DNA of 64,000 nucleotides from a virus: positions 1 to 64,000 of IMG/VR virus record IMGVR_UViG_3300033153_013649. The stretch is one strand, 5' to 3'. The notes under the pieces are model-generated. The model had not been told where the DNA came from. It saw nothing but the letters and a program-made list of their open reading frames with translations, and ran no database searches. A program made the position numbers and the translations under genes. Below are positions 29,001 to 38,965 of the stretch, piece after piece (positions within the stretch are counted from its first letter, which is position 1; every line of letters begins with the position of its first letter).

Positions 29001-32000
29001 TTTCAATCTTAGGAACTCAAAAAGGTAGTATTTATTCTCTAACAGTAGATCCTAGTAATTGGACTACAAATTTCTCCCCTGACACAGAATATTATTGGCA
29101 AGTAAGATCTTATTATTCTGGATCATGGAGTAATTGGAGTAATGTTACAAGCTTTAGAACTTCAAATACAGCAAATCCTGGAAAACCAAGTATAATCGAT
29201 TCAGATAGTTGGATTAATGGATCTACGAATAAAGCAGAAATTTGGGTCCAAACTAGTGACTTCATTGAACCCCCTTGTAAACCCGGAGATTCTCATACTA
29301 AAACTATATATCGAATTCGTGTTTATCCGGGTGGACCAGATTTAGTAAAAGAAGAAGGAACTTCGGGTCAAGATCTTATAGAATTAACTCTCGGAACAAA
29401 CGGAGAATTAATAGGAAATAAATCTTATTACGTAAGTGTTGAACACGTTGGAAGTCTTTCTGGAACAATGTCTGATTGGGTTATAATTAAAACTCCAGGA
29501 GGAGCTCCTATAACTCCAAGAATTATAAAACCAGCAAGGGGTTCTATAAGACAAGAATTCAAAATTAATTCTCTTATTTTAGGTGGTACAAAGTATATTG
29601 GAACAACAGAAGATATGACTGAATCAGATTGGCAAATTGCATCTGATTCATCTTTTACAAATATTATATGGGAAAAATTAGGATATACTGAAGCTGATCC
29701 ATATAAACCTCAAATTACAGTTGATCAAGAACTTGACCCAGGTACCGTATATTATGTAAGAGTAAAATATAGAAACGACGTAGCTGAATCTGATTGGTCG
29801 TCGACCGTAAGAGATTCTTATTTTACAACAAAAGGAAATAAACCGGATACTCCTTCTATAACAGATCCTTCTGAAAATTCTACAGAAAAGGGATGGCTAC
29901 CCGGAAATGGAGATAATACATTACAAGTTGTTGGGAGTCTTTATTCCGGAGAGGGAAGTTTATATGGATATCACGTACAAATTTCTACAAACTCTTCTTT
30001 TACCGGTATAGTATATGACTCAATGTCTATTGGAATAAATCCTACAGAACCATTAACATTTGGATTACGTGAAACTGATTATGAGCTTTTTCCTTATTAT
30101 AAAACAATTTGGAGCAATAATTTATTAGAAACAAATTATGAGCTTGATCAAGATACTTGGTATTACATAAGATTAAAATATTACAATGATGAAGAATGCT
30201 GGTCGGATTGGTCTTTAAGTTCTCATAAATTTAAAACTGGATACGGAGTTCCAAAACAACCAACTATTACTTCTCCGTCAAACGGACAGAGATCTGTTTC
30301 TTTAACCCCAACTTTTACAAGTTCAACTTATAACGGAGCAGCAGCAAGTAGTCATACTGCTTCAAGCTGGTATTTATATAAAATGCCTAATATGCAATTA
30401 GTATGGTCTTCTGTGGGAGATTCTTCTAATAAAACTTCTATTACCCCAGGAACTCATGGAACATGGGAAGTAGGATCTGATGAAGAAAGTTTAGGAAAAT
30501 TATATCAAGCTAGATCATATATTCTTCGTGTTAAATATTCAAACGAAAAAGGATATTCAGATCTTTCTCCTAAAACGGCTTTTGTAGCAATTCCTCAAAA
30601 ACCTCTAAGACCGAATATCTTACCTTCAGATAACCAATCTTTTCATACGAGTATTTGGATGTCTGAAGATAATCATAATATTAATACTGCTTCGTTCAAT
30701 TCTTCCCCGTGGCCAAGCGGTTCAGGTTCAGATATTTATGGAGATCATTTAAAATCTCAATGGGAAATATATGCAGGGGGTGCTACTGATTTAACAGATC
30801 CAGGTGAAGATGAAAATCCTATCTCTAGAATATCTTCTGATCATGATGTTAATGCTTTTTTAAAAACTTGGAATGTTGGAGCAGCGGGATTACTTACTTA
30901 TCATAAAAAATATCGTATAAGGGTTCGTTATTATAATGATTGGGGATGGTCAAGCTGGTCTAAATTATTTGAATTCAGAACATTACCGGATGTTCCAAAT
31001 AAGCCTTCTATATTAGCTCCAACTAATTTATTAACTCAAACAATTGAATCATCTGATGATATTATTAGAGAAGACTGGGAAGATCCATTAACATTAATGT
31101 CAACACCTTTTGATCCAAAAGAAACTGGTACAGAAGAATCTGAACCTAACGGAGAAGAAGAGGTATATGGAACTCCTCCTGGGCCTCCTAGAAATCATAT
31201 TAAAACTCAATGGCAAATTTCTTCTGATGAAGATTTTACAAAAATAACTTATGACGTTGTACAAAATACAAATCCTGGAAATCCTTCGATTGGAATTACT
31301 TACGATCAATTTCCGGTAAAATCGATTGTTGTACCAGGATCATCGGGAAACAGAAGAATATGGGTAGAAGACGAAATAGATGAAAACGAAGAAAAGGCTA
31401 AAGAAGAATTACCAGAAAATGAAAATATTTTAGAAGATGGAGATAAAACAAGAGGACATTATGAAACTATAGATCTTCCTGCTAAAAATCCTTATCTTCC
31501 AAGTAATAAGGTTTTAAGACTTAGAGTAAGACATAAAAATATAGCTGGATGGTCTGATTGGTCAGATACTTCTTATTTTGTTACTATGATTGATTATCCA
31601 GAAACCCCTTTTATCTTACGTCCGACTCCAAATGGCGGAAATAAAATGAAAAGGGAAAACGAAGTATATAAAATGTCTATTTATGAAGGAGAAATTCCAA
31701 TATTTTCTGATGATATTATAGAAAATATAGAGGATCTTGGAGTATTAATTCATAAAGAAGAAGATGATTTATCTCCAAAAGAAGATAGACCTTTTAAGAG
31801 AAGAAAAAAAACTCATATTGAATCTGATTGGGAGATCTGGTCGTTACTTGTAAATCCAACTCTTCCAGAAGCAGAATGGAATTGGGAATTAGTATGGAGA
31901 ATAGCTAAAACTAAATCAATAGTTTTAGATTCTGGTAGTACTTACACTAATGTTTTAGATTCAGACCTCGAAAAAGAGGTCCAAATAAATAATGAAATCG

Positions 32001-34531
32001 TTGGTCAATTATTAGGATACAATAATACAACAAATACTTGGGATGTTTGGATCTATCAAGGGAAAACAATTTCTGTATCTGATAATTTATCTGTTGTAGA
32101 CGGAATCGGAGAAGGAACAGTATCTTCAATTTCTGGGGTAGTTTATAATATTAGAAGAACTGGAATAGAAGACAATCTTACCAGAGTAATTATTAATGAA
32201 ACTTATGGAAATTTCAAAGGACAGTTAGCTGATTCTACAAAATTAGATTATCTTAAAAAATATCGTTTTAGAGTAAGACAACAAAACGACAAAGGATGGT
32301 CGCTTTGGTCAAATTCTATAACCCCTGATCAGGGAACTAATTTTTATGAATTAACAACTACGTTTGCTCCCCCAATTAGACCAGTTCCCTTAAGTCCTGG
32401 AATAAGCAATAGAGATGAACAAAGTCAACTCCCTGATGTTGATGAAAATAATATATCCTTACCAGAATGGTATAAAGATTTATATGGAAATACTATAAAG
32501 GTTAGAAGAATTAATCCTAATCCAATATTAATTGGATCCAAATATCAAGGTGATGGAGAATCTAAATTATTATTTGCTCATTTTCAAATAGCATCTGATA
32601 ATTTATTTGAGAATCTTGCTTGGGAAGGACAAAGGGTATATGGCAAAGATAAAAATCTTTATCAAATAGCAGTTAATACTGCTAATGGAACATTTTTTAC
32701 TTCTACTCTTGATGATCAAGAACGATTGAATTATGAAGGAATATATTATTGGAGGGTTCGCCATTATAATGAAGCTGGATGGTCTGATTGGTCAGAAAGC
32801 GCTAAATTTCAAGTTTCAAAATACAGAAAAGAAATAAAATTTACTGCCAATATAAGTAAAGAACTTACTCATTTGATAGATAGATTTGTTCATCCAAGAA
32901 TACAGAATAAAAGCGAAACTTTTACAGCTTTTATTAATACTTGGCTTAAATTTTTGGATCAATATTCTCATCAATTTATTTTCAATATTTCTGATTTCCA
33001 TAATTTAGGTAAATTTTCTAGAATGACAGAAAATTATTTTGATTGGGATGAATCTATAAAGGATGCTAATTTTAGAAATTATATGTCTGAAGAAGCTCTC
33101 GAAAAATTCAAAACTATATTCGATGGAGAAATCAATCCTGAAATTCTTAGATATTTTCGAGAACTTAATTCTAGAAAAGGTTCAGGATTTTCAATTCAAT
33201 TACTTCTTAAACTTTTAGGATTTGATGTTATAGTTGAACCTATATCTCAATTAACATATAAAATAACTTCTACTGAAGGCAAATTTAGCTCAAAAGAAAA
33301 TATTGAAAAGGTAAATCAAGTAATAGATCTTTTTCATCCTTCGGGAATGAGAAGAATAATGTTTAATGATTTACTATTACCTATTTTTAAATTGAGACAT
33401 AAATTCTATGAAGCTCATCTTACTTATTTTCATTATCAATTAAATGCTGGGTGGGATTATGTAATAATTGAAGTTGATGATATTATTTCTCCTGACTCGA
33501 ATTTTCTTGAAATAGGAGATACAGTAACAGCTCAAAACGGAGCAACAGGTACAGTAATTAATGTTGATTCTCAAAGAAGACCAATTATACAATATGCAGC
33601 TGGAAGTAAATTATTTTCTGCTTTTAAAGAAACTACCTTAACTCTTGGCGGAGCATTTACTGGAGCTTCAAGAGGAGATTATGTAGTGCAAGAAACATCT
33701 GGAGCAATCGGTCAAATTATATATGGAGAAAGTACAACAAGCCTCAAAGTAAGATATGTTGGAACAGATTTCAACGGATCAGATAATATCAGTTTGAGCA
33801 AGATTTATAATGAGAATGTTGAATATAAAACAGTTTCAGATTCTTCGATTTCTGTAAATGCTAAAATCGATCAAGGTTCTTCTTATTCTTCTGGGCATGC
33901 AGAAATAATTGCCATAAGAGGAGGGGGAACGGTTGGAGCAATCGGATTCAAGAATCAAACTGCACCTGGAGCATCAGAATATCAATTTTCTGTAGTACCA
34001 AAATTCTTCTGGAATAAGAAAACTTATGAATTATATGATCTTCATAAAGATATTAATGAAGGATGGCATGGATTTAGTACTCCTGAAGATCTTGCTCATG
34101 TTCCAATTGAAGATTTTGAAAATCTTTGGCCAGAAGATAAAAAAATGATGGTAACTCTTGTTTTAGATGATGATATTTCCGGATTATCTGAAGGAGAAAC
34201 AGTAGTTCATGCTAATATACAATCCTTAGATGATCCAAACGATTTTGATTTTGAAAAAACCGGATATGTAAATAAAATTTATACAGAAAACGGCGAGTCT
34301 TTAATAGATGTATATTATCCAAATAATAATTCTTATAATTATCATGATTGGACTGTCGCTTATGAAGATGAAGAAACATCTACTAAGATTCCTAATATTC
34401 ATGAAGGAACAACGTTTGATGCAGAAGATCCAAATATTCAGTCTATTTTAGAAGTAAGATTTCCTCATGAAAGGATAGATAAAAAGGTTTCTTTTCACAT
34501 TCAAAGACCAAGTTACAACTTACAAGAGTAA
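26045..34531 (+). CDS. gp7: Giant baseplate wedge protein, gp7/gpI-like C-terminus with fibronectin-III-type repeats
   Basis: A 2828-residue protein that follows gp6 as gene 7 does in T4. Roughly residues 190-2260 hold about ten fibronectin-III-like domains recognisable by strands such as YYWQVRSYYSGSWSNWS, YKIRVRYYNDWGWSSWS and YYWRVRHYNEAGWSDWS, ending F-x-T/V. After 2260 comes a helical region with YFRELNSRKGSGFSIQLLLK, LGFDVIVEP and DLFHPSGMRRIMF (about 2375-2445), a pattern like tail protein I / gp7 C-terminal domains. The last 380 residues contain the G-D-x-V-x-A-x-N-G-A-T-G module (about 2487) and more beta structure. T4 gp7 is only 1032 residues. The Fn3 array probably forms peripheral arms; that is inference. 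Confidence 0.75.
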   Translation: MPINNLNEPPVEGIDPVFNQNSKIPVAGEEIISSYTLVTTPSENQKFTIPNSIPFSVNVLNVEKWLNRWVRYINWYILDSNDDIIYSARSEDYMILNTNISGNRNPGTGSLPNATFLIDTLLLPDGTTLTSDSTYRLHLSATTFKFSSDEFPPENESITGIPLPQERTANRSDPIEDITIVFPWNYQNIPFSINNPSPPSSVTDPPEIQSVTIQDIQTDSITVRVTCNIKGLLDYEINETGTFEGDIVNEGIDIDKRIPQTVHDVIFDNLDPNTLYYFRFQLVSEEGDEYGAWSTTYNETTLAPTVVVQSRGTISKKGVHRGTISWTTDKIASGYIEYQKASTYLQSGWTGAEIAQDTNRSISKSITLTGLLAGTYYYIRQKSKGFDGSPWSSWYTTGFWTYDTDIDIITKPDINGSSIDFSSGYSFEVQGVRELHLPSNVIKINWKIKFDSRTSEENGERPPADEIKNLDPIIIKSTIVPQEGDDPNSKDKNGEEEDIFVSPKFDDSWIETESDIEGSYFLEVEGILANGSSRSLGIRSFIPKVSLGPPPNVAFTTPTISEVLSITPTFVLSNWNTVTNLDRVRFRIELNGEYVYDYTDTDVADGSFDFDTITNKPLLKGKTYTVWAKYGNKNNDGTFNAWSQTWRGVAFKTPGVTPEKPSLLEPTISDRPDPRKEIKLKFSPYTGSDGLSYAEIRISKVPDSETPTFDDLTYYYSSDNIHYLNSDGNEIVRVPEGVDVEPREGEKLAIEEATTYYIICTYYGNNGKSITSDEFYFTTDTVFTPPPPPTDLSPSIQVEVLDENHNILITPVDFPDLSPYIGTDPEIFPLEGETYKDYVYAVEYRITPGTANNPDGVKQYLTPNSNYIFEHKDPLLISGTLIGLSSSTTYKVWVRYFRTNPNLAEEGEESAVSDWMFESFTTLAVTWNSQPINIIPINNAADLNGNSVNLQVSVPRLPFRELEKITNMEWRINTDADFQGTEIADISILGTQKGSIYSLTVDPSNWTTNFSPDTEYYWQVRSYYSGSWSNWSNVTSFRTSNTANPGKPSIIDSDSWINGSTNKAEIWVQTSDFIEPPCKPGDSHTKTIYRIRVYPGGPDLVKEEGTSGQDLIELTLGTNGELIGNKSYYVSVEHVGSLSGTMSDWVIIKTPGGAPITPRIIKPARGSIRQEFKINSLILGGTKYIGTTEDMTESDWQIASDSSFTNIIWEKLGYTEADPYKPQITVDQELDPGTVYYVRVKYRNDVAESDWSSTVRDSYFTTKGNKPDTPSITDPSENSTEKGWLPGNGDNTLQVVGSLYSGEGSLYGYHVQISTNSSFTGIVYDSMSIGINPTEPLTFGLRETDYELFPYYKTIWSNNLLETNYELDQDTWYYIRLKYYNDEECWSDWSLSSHKFKTGYGVPKQPTITSPSNGQRSVSLTPTFTSSTYNGAAASSHTASSWYLYKMPNMQLVWSSVGDSSNKTSITPGTHGTWEVGSDEESLGKLYQARSYILRVKYSNEKGYSDLSPKTAFVAIPQKPLRPNILPSDNQSFHTSIWMSEDNHNINTASFNSSPWPSGSGSDIYGDHLKSQWEIYAGGATDLTDPGEDENPISRISSDHDVNAFLKTWNVGAAGLLTYHKKYRIRVRYYNDWGWSSWSKLFEFRTLPDVPNKPSILAPTNLLTQTIESSDDIIREDWEDPLTLMSTPFDPKETGTEESEPNGEEEVYGTPPGPPRNHIKTQWQISSDEDFTKITYDVVQNTNPGNPSIGITYDQFPVKSIVVPGSSGNRRIWVEDEIDENEEKAKEELPENENILEDGDKTRGHYETIDLPAKNPYLPSNKVLRLRVRHKNIAGWSDWSDTSYFVTMIDYPETPFILRPTPNGGNKMKRENEVYKMSIYEGEIPIFSDDIIENIEDLGVLIHKEEDDLSPKEDRPFKRRKKTHIESDWEIWSLLVNPTLPEAEWNWELVWRIAKTKSIVLDSGSTYTNVLDSDLEKEVQINNEIVGQLLGYNNTTNTWDVWIYQGKTISVSDNLSVVDGIGEGTVSSISGVVYNIRRTGIEDNLTRVIINETYGNFKGQLADSTKLDYLKKYRFRVRQQNDKGWSLWSNSITPDQGTNFYELTTTFAPPIRPVPLSPGISNRDEQSQLPDVDENNISLPEWYKDLYGNTIKVRRINPNPILIGSKYQGDGESKLLFAHFQIASDNLFENLAWEGQRVYGKDKNLYQIAVNTANGTFFTSTLDDQERLNYEGIYYWRVRHYNEAGWSDWSESAKFQVSKYRKEIKFTANISKELTHLIDRFVHPRIQNKSETFTAFINTWLKFLDQYSHQFIFNISDFHNLGKFSRMTENYFDWDESIKDANFRNYMSEEALEKFKTIFDGEINPEILRYFRELNSRKGSGFSIQLLLKLLGFDVIVEPISQLTYKITSTEGKFSSKENIEKVNQVIDLFHPSGMRRIMFNDLLLPIFKLRHKFYEAHLTYFHYQLNAGWDYVIIEVDDIISPDSNFLEIGDTVTAQNGATGTVINVDSQRRPIIQYAAGSKLFSAFKETTLTLGGAFTGASRGDYVVQETSGAIGQIIYGESTTSLKVRYVGTDFNGSDNISLSKIYNENVEYKTVSDSSISVNAKIDQGSSYSSGHAEIIAIRGGGTVGAIGFKNQTAPGASEYQFSVVPKFFWNKKTYELYDLHKDINEGWHGFSTPEDLAHVPIEDFENLWPEDKKMMVTLVLDDDISGLSEGETVVHANIQSLDDPNDFDFEKTGYVNKIYTENGESLIDVYYPNNNSYNYHDWTVAYEDEETSTKIPNIHEGTTFDAEDPNIQSILEVRFPHERIDKKVSFHIQRPSYNLQE

Positions 34532-34548
34532 ATTTTATATTATAAATC

Positions 34549-34556
34549 TATAAATA
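34549..34556 (+). promoter_or_regulatory. Late promoter TATAAATA upstream of gp8-like gene
   Basis: An exact TATAAATA in the 76-base gap before the next virion gene; a near copy (TATAAATC) overlaps it at 34541. Confidence 0.65.
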
Positions 34557-34607
34557 TTAATACAAAAAGAGAGTTTAAAACTAAAAAAAAACATAAGGAT
34601 TTAAAAT

Positions 34608-35360
34608 ATGGCTTCAAATTCATTGAATACTGTACAGCTGAACAATGCTCTTGCTAAAAGATTTTATGAAGATTATAAGAGTGTAGATGGAGTAGGGCAA
34701 ACAACTCTTATTTATATGGGATTTTTTCAAAACGTTCAAGCTGTTACTGATCTTAATAATTGGAACACCTGGGCAAATTCAAGTAATCCAGCTGGAGTAG
34801 TACCATCTATAACAGATGCTGAATATAAAACATATTTTAACACAAATTCTGATTCATGGAGAAATAAACTTCTTTATATTGCAGGATGTACTGGAATAAA
34901 AATGGTTGAAAAAGATGCTGCTGGATCTATTATTTACGGCGGTCAAAAATGGGAAGAAATATCCTCTTTTGATGAAAATGAAAATACTGTTGGAGATGAG
35001 CCAAGATACATTTGGTTTGAATGTGATCTTAAATTTTTTGATGATCAACTTGCTGTAAATGCAAATATTGGGTCAGGGGAAGAAAGTATTATTACGGGAC
35101 TAGTTCTTTATAAATGCAAAGTTGATTCAGGAGGGGCACCTGTAGCGGCTTCTTTTACTGGATGGACGGATGTTAATTATGATTCAGGAGGTACTGATTT
35201 TAAATATAAGACCATCGATTCTGTACAAGAATCTGATGTTGCTTATGACCCAGTTGATATATCTGATGCTAATCTAGTGCCAATTTATCAAAATACTTTT
35301 TCTGCTTTAGAAAGAAGTGATATATTGAATACTCGTTTTTCTATTATAATAGAGTTCTAA
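34608..35360 (+). CDS. Probable baseplate wedge protein, gp8-like
   Basis: A 250-residue protein in the gene 8 position after gp6- and gp7-like genes. The layout resembles gp8: an N-terminal ALAKRFYEDYKSVDG segment, a strand TTLIYMGFF, a W-rich middle, PRYIWFECDLKF, and a C-terminal hydrophobic strand TRFSIIIEF like the gp8 ending. T4 gp8 is longer (334), so the match is partial and depends strongly on gene order. An AAGGAT ribosome site and a late promoter precede it. Confidence 0.6.
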   Translation: MASNSLNTVQLNNALAKRFYEDYKSVDGVGQTTLIYMGFFQNVQAVTDLNNWNTWANSSNPAGVVPSITDAEYKTYFNTNSDSWRNKLLYIAGCTGIKMVEKDAAGSIIYGGQKWEEISSFDENENTVGDEPRYIWFECDLKFFDDQLAVNANIGSGEESIITGLVLYKCKVDSGGAPVAASFTGWTDVNYDSGGTDFKYKTIDSVQESDVAYDPVDISDANLVPIYQNTFSALERSDILNTRFSIIIEF

Positions 35361-35384
35361 TAGTTTAAATACAGATAAAGGAAA

Positions 35385-35489
35385 ATGTCTATAATTGCCC
35401 AACAAAGACCGAAGACATATTATTTAGGTAAAAATTATTCTTCAGAAATTCGTTCAAATAAAATTTCTGAAACAATGAAAAATAAATAG
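35385..35489 (+). CDS. Short 34-residue ORF between baseplate and fibre genes
   Basis: ATG at 35385 with an AAAGGAAA ribosome site opens a 34-codon frame (MSIIAQQRPKTYYLGKNY...) ending at 35489, just before the fibre gene. It is basic, hydrophilic and not recognised. The good ribosome site and tight fit between genes support translation, but length makes it uncertain. Confidence 0.5.
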   Translation: MSIIAQQRPKTYYLGKNYSSEIRSNKISETMKNK

Positions 35490-35499
35490 GAAAAAATAA

Positions 35500-38196
35500 A
35501 TGGGAACTTATTCAATTCAAATAACCGATTCGTTTAGTGATTGGGTTACAGCTTATAATAATTTAACAGATCAAGTAGATACTATTAGTTCAGATCTTAG
35601 CTGGAGACCTGCTGTTAGATGTCAAGATAGTGTAAATACGTCTAAACCAACAAATAATCCTACAATAGACGGAGTTACAATTGCACTTAGTGATAGAGTA
35701 TTATTTACTAATTTATCTGGAGGGGAATCAGGGGATAATAATAAAGTTTGGTTAGCAACAAGTAGTTTATCTTCTATTGTTTGGACTTTAGAAACCGACG
35801 GACAAGCTGGAAATGGTGATCCAACTGACGGCGATACTATAGCAATAATCGAAGGAACTGTTTATGGAGATCACACTTTCAAATATACTGGTTCAGAGTG
35901 GGTAGATATTGGTACCTTACTTCCCGGAGCAACTACTTCAAGTCCTGGTGTTGTACAATTATACGATGGTACAGATTCTACTTCCGTAACTAAAGCTCCG
36001 ACTGCTAATATTTTAAAATCCGTAAACGATTCTCTTACTTCCCATACAGAAGCAAGTTCAGGGGTACACGGACTCACAGGAACAGTTGTAGGTACATCTG
36101 ATTCTCAGACATTAACAAATAAAACTTTAACTACCCCTACTATCGGAGATTTTACAAATGCGGGACATACCCACGCAGATACAGCAAATGGCGGAGAAAT
36201 AGATCATGTAAATTTGTTAAATAAAGGATCTAATACTCATTCTGATATTGATACTCATATATCAGGATCAAGTGTACATGGAGTAGCAGGAGTAGTAGTA
36301 GGAACTACTAGCTCTCAGACATTAACAAATAAAACTTTAACTACCCCTACTATCGGAGATTTTACAAATGCGGGACATGATCATTCTAATGCTGCTGGGG
36401 GAGGAACAATATCTTATAATGACTTAGATAATGTTCCAAGTACTTTTACCCCTTCTTCTCATGGAAATTCAGCACATACAAGTACATTTATTACTTCTAG
36501 TAGTGTAACTTTCGAAACTTTAGATGGAAATAATGATGTCGGTACAGGTTCAAGTCAAGTTGCACAAGGAAATCATTCGCATAGTCAATTACATAATAGA
36601 TCTCATTTAATGACTTCAACTTCAGATCATTCAGCAACTAATTGGAGGATGTTTTATTCTGATGGATCGGGAGAGATTCAAGAATTATCATTTGGAACTA
36701 ACGGTTATCGTTTAACTTCTAACGGCCCTAGTGCTGCTCCTACTTGGGAATCTGTTGCAGGTGGACATACTCAATTACATGCAATGACTTCAACTTCAGA
36801 TCATTCAGCAAATAATTGGAAATTATTTTATTCTGATGGATCCGGGGACGTCCAAGAATTATCACTTGGAGCTAATAATACCTTTTTAAAAGGGGAAGGA
36901 ACTACTACTTCTCCAAGTTTTGGAGCTATAACTGCAGCTGAATTACCTTCTCATGCACATACCTCATCTTCAACAGGAGGAGATTTTGCATGGGCTGATA
37001 TAACTGGATTCGGTACAGAACCAGGAGCAGTCAGTAGTTCTACATCTGGACAAGCAGGAACTGCTACTACAGTATCTCGTTCAGACCATAATCATGATTT
37101 AGGAACACATGCTCATACTGGAGCTACTAATGGAGGACAATTAGTTGCTACTACAGCAATAACTGCTGGTAATTGGAAAATTTTATATACAAATGATAGT
37201 GGAGCTATAAATGAACTTGCGTTAGGGGCTAATAATACCGTTTTAAAAGGTGAAGGAACTTCTGTCGCGCCAAGCTTCGGACAAATAGATTTTTCAGAAA
37301 TTTCAGGCAGTGTTCCCTCTCATTATCATTCGGGGGGTGATATTACTTCTGGAAATCTTGGATATACTTATATGCCTACCGGTACAGGGACTTGGAATTT
37401 AGGATCCGGACAAACAACTATTCAATCAACAACTTCTGCTCCTGTATTAATACATAGAAATGATACTTCTGCTGATTCTGTTGTCGGAGGATTAATTATT
37501 AGAAAATCAAGATCCAATGGGGTTCATACAGCTGGAGCCGGAGTAGCTTTAAGCTTTTCTTTAGAATCAGGATCTGAAGGTTTTTATAGATCAGCAGGAA
37601 AAATTAGTGCTGTATCTACAAATATATCAAGCACAAGTGTAACTTCTAAACTTGTATTTTCGGTTAATGATACTGCTACAGAAATAGATGTAGTTGAATT
37701 TACTAGAGTTGGAGATATTAATCTTCTAAAAAATCCTGCTACAATCCATTTTGAAGGAGAGGGAATAATTAATAATGGATCTTCAAGTAATCTAACTTTA
37801 GATCCCGGTGGAGGAAGGGTTACTCTTGCCGTTGGAGTAGACCTCTATATAAGTAATGCCGGATCTTTAATGTTTGAAGGAATAAATTATCTAAAAAAAG
37901 GATCGGGAAACGAAATCGAAGTTTATACTAATAGTGCATTAGCAGCAACAATAACAGGAACAGGAATTGATCTACCCTCTAGTGACGATCATATTAAATC
38001 ATCCGGAGGAAACTTAAAACTTATAGCGAACACCCAAACTTTAACTATTAATTCAACAGGATCTATAGGATTACCAGTACTTTCAAGTGCTCCGGGTACC
38101 CCTTCAGAAGGGGACATGTATTATGATTCAACAGACGAAACAGTTTATGTAAGAGGATCTTCTTCTTGGATTAATTTAGGGGGTGAACCAGCATAA
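35500..38196 (+). CDS. Tail fibre / receptor-binding protein with repeats
   Basis: An 898-residue Ser/Thr/Gly-rich fibre. It has repeats of the [20 protein letters not shown] type (residues about 202-290), followed by H-rich segments ([28 protein letters not shown]) typical of trimeric phage fibres, and later [20 protein letters not shown] repeats. The C-terminus ([20 protein letters not shown], ending SSWINLG) is a common fibre ending. No intramolecular chaperone is evident. It follows the baseplate wedge genes, so it is probably the host-binding fibre or part of it. Confidence 0.8.
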   Translation: MGTYSIQITDSFSDWVTAYNNLTDQVDTISSDLSWRPAVRCQDSVNTSKPTNNPTIDGVTIALSDRVLFTNLSGGESGDNNKVWLATSSLSSIVWTLETDGQAGNGDPTDGDTIAIIEGTVYGDHTFKYTGSEWVDIGTLLPGATTSSPGVVQLYDGTDSTSVTKAPTANILKSVNDSLTSHTEASSGVHGLTGTVVGTSDSQTLTNKTLTTPTIGDFTNAGHTHADTANGGEIDHVNLLNKGSNTHSDIDTHISGSSVHGVAGVVVGTTSSQTLTNKTLTTPTIGDFTNAGHDHSNAAGGGTISYNDLDNVPSTFTPSSHGNSAHTSTFITSSSVTFETLDGNNDVGTGSSQVAQGNHSHSQLHNRSHLMTSTSDHSATNWRMFYSDGSGEIQELSFGTNGYRLTSNGPSAAPTWESVAGGHTQLHAMTSTSDHSANNWKLFYSDGSGDVQELSLGANNTFLKGEGTTTSPSFGAITAAELPSHAHTSSSTGGDFAWADITGFGTEPGAVSSSTSGQAGTATTVSRSDHNHDLGTHAHTGATNGGQLVATTAITAGNWKILYTNDSGAINELALGANNTVLKGEGTSVAPSFGQIDFSEISGSVPSHYHSGGDITSGNLGYTYMPTGTGTWNLGSGQTTIQSTTSAPVLIHRNDTSADSVVGGLIIRKSRSNGVHTAGAGVALSFSLESGSEGFYRSAGKISAVSTNISSTSVTSKLVFSVNDTATEIDVVEFTRVGDINLLKNPATIHFEGEGIINNGSSSNLTLDPGGGRVTLAVGVDLYISNAGSLMFEGINYLKKGSGNEIEVYTNSALAATITGTGIDLPSSDDHIKSSGGNLKLIANTQTLTINSTGSIGLPVLSSAPGTPSEGDMYYDSTDETVYVRGSSSWINLGGEPA
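36103..36378 (+). repeat. 66-bp exact direct repeat in fibre gene (36103-36168 and 36313-36378)
   Basis: Two 66-base copies are identical and lie exactly 210 bases apart, giving a 70-residue period in the protein. They encode the [20 protein letters not shown] segment. Confidence 0.9.
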
Positions 38197-38219
38197 GCAT
38201 AATCTTAAAAGGTAAATTT

Positions 38220-38227
38220 AATAAATA
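38220..38227 (+). promoter_or_regulatory. Possible variant late promoter AATAAATA
   Basis: AATAAATA, one mismatch from the late consensus, lies 29 bases before the next virion gene after the fibre stop. Confidence 0.4.
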
Positions 38228-38255
38228 TATAAAAAACAATAAAGGATAATTTTAA

Positions 38256-38963
38256 ATGAATACAAGAAGATTTTATATAACGGTTGATAGACAAAATGGA
38301 TTTGAACAGTATGCAGATATTAATAATCCAAGAACTACAGCTGTAAAATTCAGAAAAGATCAAATATATTATCTAGCAAAAGAATATGTAAATAGGTTAC
38401 AGGGATATCCTCTTGAAGTTTTTGGATCCGAAAATTTTAATTTATTTAATGATAGTATAAGTATTACAGCATTACATGAATATCCCCCTCTTACACCTCC
38501 TGCGAATCAAACATGGCATATAATTTCTAATAAAGACGAAGAAGTATATAACAATACAGTAGAGATTACTTTAGATGCAAATACTCAAAACATTGAAATA
38601 GGGGACTGGGTTACAGCTGAAAACGGAGCAACTGGAAAAGTAAAAGCCGTTTCAATTTTAAATTTTACAATTGCTTATAATAGCATTGATTTTTCAGAAT
38701 CAGCTGGATCAAATAAATTAACTAAAGGAAGAGTATATGATTCAGGAACTTATGATACAATTACAGATGAAGACGGAACCCCCCCTGTTAAAACTAGATT
38801 TTCAGAATTTGCTGCTGAATTAGCATATTATGATGGAAACGATACAGATAATCCTTGGAGATATTTTCATCCGTTTAGAGGATTTAAAATTGACTGGAAT
38901 TCAAATACTTATATTTGGGGACATGATCTTTCTGATGACTTTAGATGGAGAAAAGAAGTATAA
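38256..38963 (+). CDS. Unknown virion protein with shared beta module
   Basis: A 235-residue protein not assigned to a family. Residues 113-132 (IEIGDWVTAENGATGKVKAV) repeat the G-D-x-V-x-A-x-N-G-A-T-G-x-V module found in the two giant baseplate proteins upstream, so it is likely a virion component. The C-terminal part (PWRYFHPFRGFKIDWNSNTY) is aromatic-rich. An AAAGGATAA ribosome site precedes the start. Confidence 0.65.
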   Translation: MNTRRFYITVDRQNGFEQYADINNPRTTAVKFRKDQIYYLAKEYVNRLQGYPLEVFGSENFNLFNDSISITALHEYPPLTPPANQTWHIISNKDEEVYNNTVEITLDANTQNIEIGDWVTAENGATGKVKAVSILNFTIAYNSIDFSESAGSNKLTKGRVYDSGTYDTITDEDGTPPVKTRFSEFAAELAYYDGNDTDNPWRYFHPFRGFKIDWNSNTYIWGHDLSDDFRWRKEV

Positions 38964-38965
38964 AA

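Noticed and set aside
34541-34548. TATAAATC as a second late promoter
   Set aside because: It has one mismatch and overlaps an exact TATAAATA eight bases later, which is the better candidate.
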